Assembly: GCF_033118175.1 (NCBI RefSeq)
Contig: NC_083696.1
Location: forward strand, 39,975,001-40,039,000
From: Dama dama
Taxonomy: Eukaryota; Chordata; Mammalia; Artiodactyla; Cervidae
Direction of reading: 5' to 3'
DNA length: 64,000 nucleotides
Shown here: positions 10,465 to 21,759 of the stretch, piece by piece
Layout: the number at the start of each line of letters is the position of its first letter
Position numbering within the stretch: the first letter of the stretch is position 1
The notes under the pieces: generated by a model
What the model was told of the DNA's origin: nothing
Databases searched by the model: none
The model's input: the letters and a program-made list of their open reading frames with translations, nothing else
Translations under genes and position numbers: made by a program

Positions 10465-11308
10465 TGAAGAAATTTGCAAAAATGTGAAACAATGCCACTC
10501 TTCTTAACTGGTTTGTTTGTTTGTTTGGGATAATATAATTATATTAACGTGTATTGTATTTAACAGTTTTAAATTAATAAATAAATATGTTAATCCTTTA
10601 AAAGAGTGTTTGTACTGATCAGAGTTTATACTAGGTCTTCACCATATCAGTCCACTAACTTGCCCTTTTCCTTTTTCACAAAACAAGGGAACTAACTCCC
10701 AGGCATAATAGCTGTGCTCCCAAATCCCACCATCCAGAAAGTGGCCTCTTCAGAGAGACGGAGGATGATGGAGGATCCGAGTAAGGAGTTGTTGGACTTC
10801 ATTCTTCTGCAGTGTGACTAGGTGTGTCTTCTGCAGACCCGCTAGGTGAACTTGAGCAAGCCTTGTATCCTCTATGGGCTTCAGCCTCTTTACAAAATCA
10901 AGGAGGTAGATCTCTGAAGTTATTATTCTAATTTGTAGTGGTTCCTTATTGATTCAAATGCTTTTTATTGTTTTTTTAAATTGTAGGTTAGATCATATAT
11001 CCAGAAGACTATATATAACATACACATACAATGTAATTATTGCAAAGCAAACACAAATGTAAACCTCCCAAGTCAAGAAATAGGGGGTGCCACCTCCCAG
11101 AAGCCCTTCTCGCCAAAGCCCTCCAAGAATTCAGACCTCTTCCCTCCTTCCTTCCCCAAAGCAGATACCAGCTATTCTGACTTCCGTGATAATAATTCAC
11201 AGGCTTCTCTTTATGGATTTACTCATCTGGAAACATCCCTCAACGGTATGGCTTAATTTTGCTTGGTTGTAGGTATTGCATAAATAGACTCATAATACAT
11301 GTATTATT
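10465..11308. other. Intergenic sequence, nothing recognised
   Basis: AT-rich sequence with a (GTTT)n run near 10511-10527 and AT-rich stretches near 10540-10600 and 10970-11035. No supported gene, and no clear repeat family assignment. Confidence 0.35.
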
Positions 11309-12212
11309 TTGTTTGACTGGGGCATAGTTGATTTACAGTGTTGTGTTGGCTTTTATATTCACTATAAAATATTTTGGCTTATATATTTTATATTCTTTAT
11401 ATATCCACTATATAAGGAAGTGAATCAGCTATATGTATACATACATCCCATCCCTCTAGGACCTCCATCCCACCCCTCCCAGTCATCACAAAGAATGGAG
11501 CTGAGGTCCCTGCACTATACTGCAGAGTCCCACTAGCTAGCTGTTTTGCACATGATATATACATCAACCCCAATCTCTCAATTCATCCTACCCCGCTCCA
11601 CCCTCCCATTCACACATCCATTCTCTATGTCTGCATCTGTTTCTGCCCTGCAAATAGGTTCATCTGTACCATTTTTCTAAGAGATACCTAGGCTTCCCAG
11701 GTGGCGCTCGTGGTAAGGAACCCATCTGCCAATGCAGGAGAAGAAAGAGACAGGGGATCAGGAAGATCCCCTGGAGAAGGGCATTGCAATCCACTCTGGT
11801 ATTCTTGCCTGGAGAATCCCACGGACAGAGGACCCTGGTGGGCTATGGTCCATAGGGCTGTACAGAGTTGGACATGACTGAAAAGACTTAGCACACACAT
11901 ACCATTTTCCTAGATTTCACCTATATGCGTTGATATATATTTACTTTTCTCTTTCTGACTTACTTCACTCTGTGTGACAGACGCTAGGTCCATCCATTCC
12001 TTTTAATAGCATAGTAATATTCCATCATACATATGAACCACATCTTCTTTATCCATTCCTCTGTTGAAGGACATTCAGGTTGCTTCCATGTCCTGGCTAT
12101 TGTAAATAGTGCTGCAATGAAACATTGGGTGCATGTCTTTTTGAATTATGGTTTTCTCAGGGTATGTGCCCAGTAATGGGATTACCAGGTCATATAGTCG
12201 TTCTGTTTTTAG
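11309..12212 (-). repeat. L1 3' end, antisense, split by a SINE
   Basis: Complement of L1 ORF2-end/3' UTR. Landmarks are 'ggcatagttgatttacagtg', 'acatccattctctatgtctg', 'ttcactctgtgtgacagacg' and 'ctattgtaaatagtgctgca'. A Bov-tA (11691-11898) interrupts it, and the L1 text resumes after a duplicated 'accatttt' segment. Confidence 0.8.
11691..11898 (+). repeat. Bov-tA SINE inserted in L1
   Basis: Full-length sense Bov-tA, 'ggcttcccaggtggcgctcg' to 'gacatgactgaaaagactta'. The target duplication is imperfect: TACCATTTTTCTA (from 11667) against TACCATTTTCCTA (from 11900). Confidence 0.88.
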
Positions 12213-12524
12213 TTAGCATGGTTCTTCAGTGACTTGCTTCTTTTTTTCAACTTGATGTTTGTGAGATTTATCTGTGAGGTTGAGTGGAATTTAAGTGTGC
12301 TCATTCTCATTCCTACATTATATCCCCATTGAATGTATGTGCCTCAATATATTATTTACTGAAAATGCAACCAGCTGGTTGCTATAAACACAGGACCCTG
12401 CTGGCAGTCTTTACACACAGGTATAGCTGCTGTATTCTCTAGTTGGAATTGGTCCTGGCTTCTAAGAACTATTATGCTTCACAAAGCAAGGATCCATCTT
12501 CATACAGATTTGTGTGTGTGTGTG

Positions 12525-12734
12525 TTCAGTCGCTCAGTCGTGTCTGGCTCTTTGCAGCACCATGGGCAGCCGCCCGCCAGTCCCTCTGCTCATGGTATTT
12601 TCCAGGCAAGAACCCTGGAGCGAGTCGCCATTTCTTTCTCCATGGGATCTTCCCAACCCAGGGACTGAAGTGGCATCTCTTGAGTCTCCTCCACTCCAGT
12701 GGATTCTTCACCACTGTGCCACCTGGGAAGCCCT
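12525..12734 (-). repeat. Bov-tA SINE
   Basis: Antisense Bov-tA, from 'ttcagtcgctcagtcgtgtc' to 'gccacctgggaagccc', preceded by a (TG)n run at 12510-12524. Confidence 0.87.
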
Positions 12735-12814
12735 TCTACCCATATAACAACTGCCTTTTACCTTTTGCATGAGTTGACTGTGTACGCACCACCTCCATCT
12801 GAGGCAGATCATCT

Positions 12815-12905
12815 TGCTGTTCCCATTTGCAGAGAAAGAGTCCAAGGGTCAGAGAGATGACAGCCACCCTTTAAGTTAGTGACAGAACTGGGACTAGACC
12901 CCAGA
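12815..12905 (-). repeat. MIR fragment
   Basis: 'cccatttgcagagaaagagtc ... gtgacagaactgggactaga' matches the antisense core of MIR. Old and diverged. Confidence 0.5.
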
Positions 12906-13071
12906 CCCCTCCCCCGGTCCTGGGTTACTTTCACTGAGTACTCAACAAGGAGTTCACGTCCTCACCCAAATCAGGTGACGGTTAGGTGACACTGTTTTCT
13001 TTATTTCCTGAAAATAAAAATGCTTAAAAGGGGTGATTTGTAAAGCATCCAGAGGGGATAAATATGAAGTA

Positions 13072-13134
13072 AGAGAGGTGGGTTGTGGATGAAGAGACAT
13101 AACTGCCTTTTTGGCACCTGTGAGAAAAAGAATG
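13072..13134. repeat. Direct repeat, left copy, flanking a Bov-tA
   Basis: About 63 bp beginning AGAGAGGTGGG, with 'ataactgcctttttggcacc' inside. It recurs imperfectly at 13407-13470 on the far side of the SINE. By eye about four of five bases agree. Confidence 0.75.
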
Positions 13135-13136
13135 CT

Positions 13137-13387
13137 GGCTTTCCAGGTAGTGCTAGTGGTAAAGACCCCACCTGCTGATTCAGGGGAGATAAGAGATGCA
13201 GGTTCAATTCCTAGGTCAGGAAGATCCCCTGGAGGAGGAAATAGCAACCCACTCCAATATTCTTGCCTGGGAAATCTCATTTTCTAAATCCCCTGTTTCC
13301 AAATCCTTCTGGAAACAGAGGAACCTGGCGGGCTACAGTCCATGGGGTCTCAAAGAATCGGGCAAAACTGATGTGACTTGAGTACGC
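13137..13387 (+). repeat. Bov-tA SINE between long direct repeats
   Basis: Sense Bov-tA, 'ggctttccaggtagtgctag' to about 'gtgacttgagtacgcaaaaa', with about 35 bp of extra sequence near 13275-13312 that partly repeats itself ('aaatcccctgtttcc', 'aaatccttctggaaac'). Confidence 0.85.
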
Positions 13388-13406
13388 AAAAAAAACACAA
13401 GATGCC

Positions 13407-13470
13407 AGAGAGGTGGGAGGTGGATGGACAGATATAACTGCCTTTTCAGGCACTTGTGAGCAGACAGAAT
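13407..13470. repeat. Direct repeat, right copy, flanking a Bov-tA
   Basis: AGAGAGGTGGG... 'ataactgccttttcaggcac', the diverged partner of 13072-13134. Confidence 0.75.
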
Positions 13471-13991
13471 ATTTGAGTGCTCTGACTGTGGCACCCCTTT
13501 GCCCGCATTTGTCTGCATTTTCCTCTGACTCTGTGCCCCCAGAGAGGCTGATTCGTGTTTTCAGTGGCCAGCTCCTGAGAACAGAGAGAATTCAGACCGA
13601 GCTGTTTCTCCTCATTCCCACCTCCCCCAACCTGGGGAGAGAAAGCTCCGTGGGAAGTCCCTCTGCCTTGCTTTTCCTCTGTTTAGACTCTGGCAAGCCC
13701 TCCGCACTCACCCCAGTCATCCTGATAGAAGAATGCGGTCTTAGTGACACAGTCCAGATTCCACTGGAGGAAAAGCTGATATTCCCGCAGTCCGGCCACA
13801 GACCTCAGAGCACTTTCTGACTTAGTCCCTCTGGGGCCGTCCTTATAAGCTGGTCTCAGTCAGACGTGCTTCCTTCCCACGCAGACATCAGGAGCTTCTG
13901 CTTCCTCCCATCACAGGCCCAGCTTAATTGCCTGAAACCCTAGGGCCCAGGAAGCTGGAATCCAAAATTAGGACTTCAGTGGGCCAAAGGT
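13471..13991. other. Single-copy intergenic island
   Basis: GC-moderate sequence with an open frame of about 135 codons (13413-13820) that resembles no protein I know. No repeat recognised. Confidence 0.35.
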
Positions 13992-14210
13992 GAGCCTTTC
14001 TTTCTTTCTTTCTCTCTCTTCTTTTTTTTTCATTTACTTTAATCAGAGGATAATTACTTTACAATATTGTGATGGTTTTTGCCATACATTAAATATGAAT
14101 CAGCCATAGGCATACACATGCAGGGCAGCAAAGGAGACAGAGACATAAAGAATAGACTTTTGGACTCAGTGGGAGGAGGAGAGGGTGGGATGATTTGAGA
14201 GCCTTTCTTT
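13992..14210 (-). mobile_element. Short L1 with 5' inversion and 12 bp target duplication
   Basis: GAGCCTTTCTTT at 13992-14003 and 14199-14210 is a perfect direct repeat. Inside it lies a T/C-rich tail complement (14004-14031), then the antisense L1 3' end (14032-14123, 'ggataattactttacaatat'), then about 75 bp of more upstream L1 3' UTR in sense orientation (14124-14198, 'aaaggagacagagacataaa ... gtgggatgatttga'). This is the architecture left by twin priming. Confidence 0.75.
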
Positions 14211-14733
14211 TGGCGGCCTCTGCTTCCTACCCTTTGCTGGGCCCTCTGGCACCTACCCTGGACATGCTCTGTAGCTCTGGTCCCCAAGGACCTGCTCCTC
14301 GGGCATCCTGGGCCTCCCCGTCATAATGCATTTACTCTCGGCCTCTTGTCCTACCTAAACAATCAGCCTTGTGTCTGCTCAGACCCTCTGCTCCTAATAC
14401 AGCCTGTCGCTGTCACAGAGAAGGGGCTCAAAACTGTTTGTTGATTGAACAAATGAAGGAATGGTAGCTGTCTGGCTTCCTTGCATGGCCCCACAAAGTC
14501 TGCATTAAAGAGTTGGGCTCTGACCTGGCTCCTTGGGAGTGAGAACATTCTGGAAGAAAGTCCCCCTATATGTGGATAGAAATCTGACTCCTGGCAGGGA
14601 TCATCTAATCTCTGACATCAGGGACCCTAAGAATTTCTGTCAGCCAGGGGGTATGGCCATGGTGAAAAAGAATCCCTGTGTTTAATCCTAGCCACTCTCC
14701 TGTAGGTCAACTTAATTTTAATTAATAAGTATT
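14211..14733. other. Single-copy intergenic island
   Basis: No gene or repeat recognised in this stretch. Confidence 0.35.
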
Positions 14734-14746
14734 AAGGAGGATTAGG

Positions 14747-14952
14747 GGCTTCCCTGGTGACTCAGATAGTAAAGAATCTGCCAGCAATGTTCGAGATGCA
14801 GGTTCGACCACTGGGTAGGGAAGATCCCTTGGAGAAGGGAATGGCTACCCACTCCAGTATTCTTGCCTGGAGAATCCCAGGGACAGAGGAGCCTGGTGGA
14901 CCACAGTCCATGGGGTTGCAAAGAGTCAGACACAACTGAGCAACTAACACTA
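14747..14952 (+). repeat. Bov-tA SINE
   Basis: Full-length sense copy, 'ggcttccctggtgactcaga' to 'gacacaactgagcaactaac'. Target duplication AAGGAGGATTAGG (14734-14746) against AAGGAAGATTAGG (14955-14967), 12 of 13 bases. Confidence 0.92.
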
Positions 14953-15184
14953 ACAAGGAAGATTAGGTTGAACACTGTGGGGGGATGTACAACCAGTATC
15001 ATTGTTCAAAATATATACAAAATCAGAGGAATTCAAGGATGCAGAAAACAGAGTCCTTATCTTCAAGATTATAAAACTATGAGTAAGACAGGTACCTATT
15101 CGGCCAAATATACTATAGGAAAAACTGGAAAAGGTACATTATAAACATATAAATCATTCAATTCACTGAACATGCTGTAGAGGC

Positions 15185-15880
15185 TTCTAGATACCATCCA
15201 ATATATGTTTCCTCCTTTGTTCTTTGGTAATAGAATCCCAGAGTTTAGTTAAGCACAAAACCTTTTGGCTAAAGATTACATTTCCCAGAGTCCTTTTTAG
15301 CTAGGGGTTGCCAAGTAGCTAAGTTCTGGTTAAATGGATGTAGGTCTTGGTGGCTCAGCAGTAAAGAATCCACCTGCAACACAGGAGACTTGCTGGAGAC
15401 AAACTTTCAATCCCTGGGTCAGGAAGATCCCCTGAGTAGGAAATGGCAATCCACTCCAGTATTCTTGCCTGGGAAATCCCAAGGACAGAGGAGCCTGGTG
15501 GGCTGTGGTCCATGAGGTTGCAAAGAACTCGACATGACTAAGTAAACAACAACAACAAAAGAGAGATAAGCAGAAGTGATGTGTGTGACATTTAAAGACA
15601 GCCTTAAACGGAAGGGACCTTCCCTCCACTTCCTTTTTCTTCTGCCTCCTGGCTGGAATACAGATGAAATGGTGGGAGCAGTAGTAGCTATCTTAGAGTA
15701 TGATAGATCAACAAGATGGAAGAGGCCTAGGTCCCCAGCACTATGAAACCACCTTATCAGCTTGGATCTGCTTACACCCCATCTATTATATGAGAGAAAA
15801 ATAAACATTTGTCTCATGTAAGCCACTGTTACTTTGACCTTTGTTATAGCCGCTGAATGTGTATCTTAACTGATAGAAGA
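15185..15880 (+). repeat. Old interspersed repeat, family not assigned
   Basis: Two blocks split by a Bov-tA: 'attacatttcccagagtcct...aagttctggttaaatgga' and 'aagtgatgtgtgtgacattt ... ataaacatttgtctcatgta agccactgtta'. The pattern is familiar as a widespread old mammalian repeat, possibly LTR-like. I cannot name it with confidence. Confidence 0.4.
15343..15560 (+). repeat. Bov-tA SINE
   Basis: Sense copy, 'ggtcttggtggctcagcagt' to 'ctcgacatgactaagtaaac', with a short (AAC)n tail. Confidence 0.88.
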
Positions 15881-16430
15881 CACAAGGAGGTAATTAGAAG
15901 ATTGGCTGATACTAATGCAGTAAATGTTTAGAGGAGAAATAAATCGAGGCAAAAGAAGGTACCGTCAAAGAGACAGAGCTTGAGACAAGCCCCACATTTG
16001 GAAGGCTGGAGGAAAAACATGGGAAATCTCTGTAAACAGATGTGGACAGGACTATGGGTGCTGAAACGCATGAGAGCCAAGGACTTTGTGAGATGACATT
16101 GAAGGCTGGACGTGTCTATAGTCATGGTGTTTGGCTTGTCTGAAGGTTACCTACCATTTCTTCCAAATCCCACATCTACAGCTGCAGCTCCACCCTCCAT
16201 CCTGAATTCCGGATCCAAATTATCCAGGACTCCCTGGACATCTCCATTTGAACATTTCCCAGACAGCTCAGTTGAAAACCAAACCCACCTCTCTCTACCT
16301 TTCTCCTGCCAAACCTCCTCCATTTTCCTGAGCGGGTTTAAGAAACTTAACCCAAATCACCAAAACGAAAGATAGAGGTAGAAGCTGAGCCTCCAAAGTT
16401 CATTTACATTCCATTATATTCTGTTGCTAC
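15881..16430. other. Intergenic sequence, nothing recognised
   Basis: No supported gene or repeat between the old repeat and the inverted BovB. Confidence 0.35.
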
Positions 16431-16911
16431 TTCATATATGTTCAGTTCAGTTCAGTTGCTAAGTCGTGTCCGGCTATTTGCAACCCATGAACTGTAGTAC
16501 ACTAGGCCTCCCTGTCCATCACCAACTCCCAGATTTTGCTCAAACTCATCTCCACTGACTTGGTGATGCGATCCAACCACCTCATCCTTTGTTGTCCCCT
16601 TTTCCTCCTGCCCTCAATCTTTCCCAGCATCAGCTGGGAAAACTTTCCCAGAGTCAGCTCTTTGCATCATTGGAGTTTCAGCTTCAACATGAGTCCTTCC
16701 AATGAACACCCAGGACTGATCTCCTTTACGATGGACTGGTTGGATCTCCTTGCAGTCCAAGGGACTCTCAAGAGTCTTCTCCAACACCACAGTTCAAAAG
16801 CATCAATTCTTCAATGCTCAGTTTTCTTTATAGTCCAACTCTCACATCCATACATGACCACTGGAAAAACCACAGCCTTGACTAGATAGATTTTGTTGAC
16901 AAAGTAATGCC

Positions 16912-18543
16912 TCAGCTTTCTAATATGCTGTCTAGGCTTGTCATAACCTTCCTTCCAAGGAGTAAGCATCTTTTAAATTCATGACTGCAATCACCATCTG
17001 CACTGATTTTGGAGCCCAGAAAAATAAAGTCAGCCACTATTTCCACTGTTTCCCCATCTATTTCCCATGAAATGATGGGACCAGATGCCATGATCTTAGT
17101 TTTCTGAATGTTGAGCTTTAAGCCAACTTTTTCACTCTCCTCTTTCGCTTTCATCAAGAGGCTCTTTAGTTCTTCTTCACTTTCTGCCATAAGGGTGGTG
17201 TCATCTGCATATCTGAGGTTATTGATATTTCTCCTGGCAATCTTGATTCCAGCTTGTGCTTCTTCCAGCCCAGCGTTTCCCATGATGTACTCTGCATATA
17301 AGTTAAATAAGCAGGGTGCTAATATACAACCTTGATGTACTCCTTTTCCTATTTGGAACCTGTCTGTTGTTCCATATCCAGTTCTAATTGTTGCTTCTTG
17401 ACCTGCATACAGATTTCTCAATAGGCAGGTCAAGTGGTCTGGTATTCCCATCTCTTTCAGAATTTTCCACAGTTTATTGTGATCCACACAGTCAAAGGCT
17501 TTGGCATAGTCAATAAAGCAGAAATAGATGTTGTTCTGGAACTCTCTTGCTTTTTTGATGATCCAGCAGATGTTAGCAATTTGATCTCTGGTTCCTCTGC
17601 CTTTTCTAAAACCAGCTTGAACATCTGGAAGTTCATGGTTCACATATTGCTTAAGCCTGGCTTGGAGAATTTTACACATCACTTTACTAGCATGTGAGAT
17701 GAGTGCAATTGCACAGTAGTTTGAACATTCTTTGGCATTGCCTTTCTTAGGGATTGGAATGAAAACTGACATTTTCCAGTCCTGTGGCCACTACTGAGTT
17801 TTCCAAATTTGCTGACATATTGAGTGCAGCACTTACACAGCATCGTCTTTTAGGATTTGAATTAGCTCAACTGGAATTCCACCACATCCACTAGCTTTGT
17901 TCATAGTGATGCTTCCTAAGGCCCACTTGACTTCACATTCCAGGATGTCTAGGTGAGTGATCACACCATCGTGATTATCTGGGTCATGAAGATCTCTTTT
18001 GTACAGTTCTTCTGTGTATTCTTGCCACCTCTTCTTAATATCTTCTGCTTCTGTTAGGTCCCTACCATTTCTGTCCTTTATTGAGCCCTCTTTGCATAAA
18101 ATGTTCCCTTGGTATCTCTAATTTTCTTGAAGAGACCTCTAGTCTTTCCCATTCTATTGTTTTCCTCTGTTTCTTTGCATTGATCACTGAGGAAGGCTTT
18201 CTTATCTCTCCTGGCTATTCTTTGGAACTCTGCATTCAAATGGGTATATCTTTCCTTTTCTCCTTTGCTTTTCACTTCTCTTCTTCTCTCAACTATTTGT
18301 AAGGCCTCCTCAGACAGCCATTTTGCTTTTTTGCATTTCTTTTTCTTGAGGATGTTATTGATTCCTGTCTCCTATACAATATCATGAACCTCCATCCATA
18401 GTTCATCAGGTACTCTGACTATCAGATCTAGTCCCTTAAATCTATTTCTCACTTCCTCTGTATAATCATAAGGGATTTGATTTAGGTCATACCTGAATGG
18501 TCTAGTGGCTTTCCCCAATTTCTTCAATTTAAGCCTGAATTTT
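16912..18543 (-). pseudogene. BovB reverse transcriptase, decayed
   Basis: RT part of BovB ORF2 in several frames. 18372-18543 carries FRLKLKKLGKATRPFRYDLN. 18078-18275 carries KGEKERYTHLNAEFQRIARR. 16912-17772 carries DYAKAFDCVDHNKLWK, then GVHQGCILAPCLFN, then YADDTTLMAESEEEL, that is motifs A, B and C. Stops and frameshifts between the blocks make it non-functional. Confidence 0.88.
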
Positions 18544-18879
18544 AAGTCAGTTTTTACAGCTTTGTCTAACTCAATGAAACTAAGCATGCCGTGTGAGGCC
18601 ACCCAAGATGGACAGGTCATGGTGGAGAGTTCTGACAAAATGTGGTCCACCGGAGAAGGGAATGGCAAAACACTTCAGTATTCTTGCCTTGAGAACCCCA
18701 TAAACAGTAAGAAAAGTCAAAAAGATAGAACACTGAAAGATGAACTCCCCAGGTCAGTAGCTGCCCAATATGCTACTGGAGATCAATGTAGAAATAACTC
18801 CAGAAAGAATGAAGGGATGGAACCAAAACAAAAGCAACACCCAGTTGTGGATGGGACTGGTGATAGAAGCAAGGTCTGA

Positions 18880-19659
18880 TGCTGTAAAGAGCAATATTGC
18901 ATAGGAACCTGGAATGTTAGGTCCATGAATCAAGGCAAATTAAAAGTGGTCAAACAGGAGATGCCAAGAGTGAACATTGACATTCTAGGAATCAGTGAAC
19001 TAAGATGGACTGGAATGGGTGAATTTAACTCAGATGACCATTATATCTACTCCTATGGGCAGGAATCCCTTAGAAGAAATGGAGTAGCCATCATAGTCAA
19101 CAAAAGAGTCTGAAATATAGTACTTGGATGCAATCTCAAAAACGACAGAATGATCTCTGTTCGTTTCCAAGGCAAACCATTCAATATCACGGTAATCCAA
19201 GTCTATACCACGACCAGTAATGCTGAAGAAGCTGAAGTTGAACAGTTCTATGAAGACCTACCAGACCTTTTAGAACTAACACCCAAAAAAAAATGTCCTT
19301 TTCATTCTAGTGGACTGGAATGCAAAAGTAGGAAGTCAAGAAACACCTGGAGTAACAGGCAAATTTGGCCTTGCAGTACATAATGAAGCAGGGTAAAGGC
19401 TAATAGAGTTTTGCCAAGAGAATGCACTGGTCATAGCAAACACCTTCTTCCAAAACACAAGGGAAGACTCTACACATGGACATCACCAGATGGCCAACAC
19501 CAAAATCAGATTGATTATTTTCTTTGCAGCCAAAGATGGAGAAGCTCTATACAGTCAGCAAAAACAAGACTGGGAGCTGATTGTGGCTGAGATCATGAAC
19601 TCCTTATTGCCAAATTCAGACTTAAATTGAAGAAAGTGGGGGAAAACCACTAGACCATT
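18880..19659 (+). pseudogene. BovB AP-like endonuclease, inverted and decayed
   Basis: Plus-strand remnant of the apurinic-type endonuclease of BovB. Motifs in order are CIGTWNVRSMNQGKL, ILGISELRWTGMGEF (with the metal-binding Glu), VAIIVNKRV, MISVRFQGKPFNITVIQVYTT, a frameshifted DWNAKVGSQET block, and the C-terminal SDH-containing segment before KFRLKLKKVG. A TGA at 19111-19113 stands where the family has an Arg codon (CGA), so it looks like CpG decay. It is read opposite to the RT half. Confidence 0.87.
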
Positions 19660-19771
19660 TCATACATATTACAGACTACTTACTGTTATTCGACTAGCTA
19701 AACATACAGTTGTGTTTGCTAGTGACTGAGCATCCAACACATCCTCTCTAACTGACTGTGATTCTTCTTTT

Positions 19772-19915
19772 TTTAATCTTAACCTTTTTATTTTGTTTTG
19801 GGGTATAGCTGATTAACAATGTTGTGATAGTTTCAGGTGAAAAGAGAAGGGGCTCAACCATACACATACACGTGTCCATTCTCCCCCAGATTCTTCCCCG
19901 ACCCGGGCTGCTGTG
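19772..19915 (-). repeat. L1 3' UTR fragment
   Basis: Antisense 'ggggtatagctgattaacaa' followed by 'tgtccattctcccccagatt', the complement of the artiodactyl L1 3' end. Compare 21782. Confidence 0.65.
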
Positions 19916-20130
19916 TGGCCCTGTGCAATTGTGCTTCTTTCTGATCCTGATATTTGCATCCCAGCCTCAGAGAGAGTGCTGAGAGGGAAAAGGTCTGGCC
20001 TGAGGAGCCCATTCAGACGTTTGGGATGTAAGAGATCACAGATATTCCCATGCGGCACTGCTGTCTGCCAGGGACATCAGCATTTAGGATCAATACTGTA
20101 GACATATTACAGAAAATATTGCATATAACC

Positions 20131-20215
20131 CAATGAAGGACAGGGAAGCCTGGCGCACTGCAACCCATGGGGTCACAAAGAGTGGGATGCAACATAGTGA
20201 CTGAACAACAACAAA
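20131..20215 (+). repeat. BovB 3' tip
   Basis: Only the last 85 bp or so of BovB: 'aatgaaggacagggaagcct ... aaagagtgggatgcaacata' ending in an (AAC)n tail. Confidence 0.65.
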
Positions 20216-20253
20216 AATCCAAGAACATTTGTGTGAGAGGTAACAGCATAAAT

Positions 20254-20424
20254 TGGCTTCCTTGGTGGCTCAGACAGTAAAGAATCTGCCTGCAATGCGG
20301 GAGACCTGCGTTCGATCCTTGCGTTGGGAAGATCCCTTGCAAGAGGGCATGGCAATTCATTCCAGTATTCTTGCCTGAAGAATCCCCATGGATAGAGCAG
20401 CCTGCTGGGTTGGACACAACTGAG
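20254..20424 (+). repeat. Bov-tA SINE, internally deleted
   Basis: Sense copy 'ggcttccttggtggctcaga' to 'ttggacacaactgag'. The 'acagtccatggggtcgcaaa' part near the 3' end is missing. Confidence 0.85.
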
Positions 20425-21049
20425 GGAAACAATGGAAACACTGAGAGACTTTATTTTCTGGGGCTCCAAAATCACTGCAGATGGTGACTACAGCCATGAA
20501 AAAAAAGATGCTTTCTCCTTGGAAGAAAAGCTATGACCAACCTAGACAGCATATTAAAAAGCAGAGACATTACTTTGCCAACAAAGGTCTGTCTAGTCAA
20601 AGCTATGGTTTTTCCAGTAGTCATGTATGGATGTGAGAGTCGGACTATAAAGAAAGCTGAGCACGGAAGAACTGAAGCTTTTGAACTGTGGTGTTGAAGA
20701 CCTTTGAGAGCCCCTTGGACTGCAAAATATCCAACCAGTCCATCCTAAAGGAAATCAGTCCTGAATATTCATTAGAAGGACTGATGCTGAGGCTGAAACT
20801 CCAATACTTTGGCCACCTGATGTGAAGAACGGACTCATTGAAAAAGATCCTGATGCTGGGAAAGACTGAAGGTGGGAGGAGAAGGGGACGACAGAGGATG
20901 AGATGATAGGATGGCATCACCGACTCGATGGACAGGAGTTTGAGTGAGCTCTGGGAATTAGTGATAGGCAGGGAAGCCTGTCATGCGGCTGTTCGCGGCG
21001 TCGCAAAGAGTCAGACACGACTGAGGGACTGACCTGAACTGAACTGAGC
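20425..21049 (+). mobile_element. BovB 3' fragment
   Basis: Sense 3' end of about 0.6 kb, from 'ggaaacactgagagacttta' and the FWGSKITADGDYSHE coding remnant to the terminal 'ctgacctgaactgaactgag'. It abuts the SINE at 20254-20424 without spacer. Confidence 0.88.
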
Positions 21050-21759
21050 GAGTAAGCGCCGCGCACAGCAGCACCCGGGAAGCAACCCTCGGCCTCCGCT
21101 TGGGGCGCTTGAACTGCCCACTAGGGGACACTCTTGCCTCCAGTTTCCCCGCTATGGGAGTGGGGAAAGGGAATTCCCCAAATTCCTTGGGCCTCCATCT
21201 AAAGCCTCTGCTTCCAAGGCAGCGTTTCAGATTTCCTTTTCACGGCAACCCCTTTGTCTTCCGGTTTGGATGTTGACAGTTGGGAGTGGACAGAAGGAGA
21301 CAGTGAATCAAGGATTAAGGGCTCCGTAGACACCAGCTGTTGGCCGTGGTTTCAATGTGACAAAGATGCCTAACATTACGATAGCATTATGATACTTGGG
21401 GCTACAAGATCTGTGGGGTGCTTTCCAGGGCTCAGATGTCCTCCGTATAAACGGCCTCATTTATTAGTCATATGCGGAAGCATTATTCTCACATAAAGGA
21501 AACCAGGGAAAGTGAGGGAATTACCCAAGGTCATAGAGTTTGTAATCTGAGTCTGAATATAAACCCACTGATTCTATTTACAACTGCCCAGGGAACTTGG
21601 GTATCTATAATAAAATACAACTGTCTGGGTGTGGAATACTAGCTCTGAAGGGCTGATAAAGCAAATATCACTAGATTAGCCTGGAACCTGTCTTCCTTTT
21701 CACTTTTCTCCCCAGGCTCCAGACACCCTGGGAGGAATCTAGTCTGATTGGCTCTTTTC
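21050..21759. other. Intergenic sequence with an old MIR piece
   Basis: Mostly single-copy in appearance. 21470-21575 ('gaattacccaaggtcataga gtttg') resembles an antisense MIR core. No gene recognised. Confidence 0.4.

Larger units (their letters stand above)
16441..19659 (-). mobile_element. Near full-length BovB (RTE) with inverted 5' half
   Basis: About 3.2 kb, the expected full length of BovB. On the minus strand it runs in sense from the RT fingers (18543) to the 3' TTCAG repeat (16441). The 5' UTR and endonuclease part lies inverted, in plus-strand sense, at about 18556-19659. The two halves share a 48 bp stretch of the element in opposite orientation (18496-18543 and 19612-19659, about 44 matches). 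A plausible target duplication is TTCATATATG (16431-16440) against TTCATACATA (19659-19668). This is the structure that twin priming produces. Bases 18544-18555 at the junction match neither half clearly. Confidence 0.88.
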
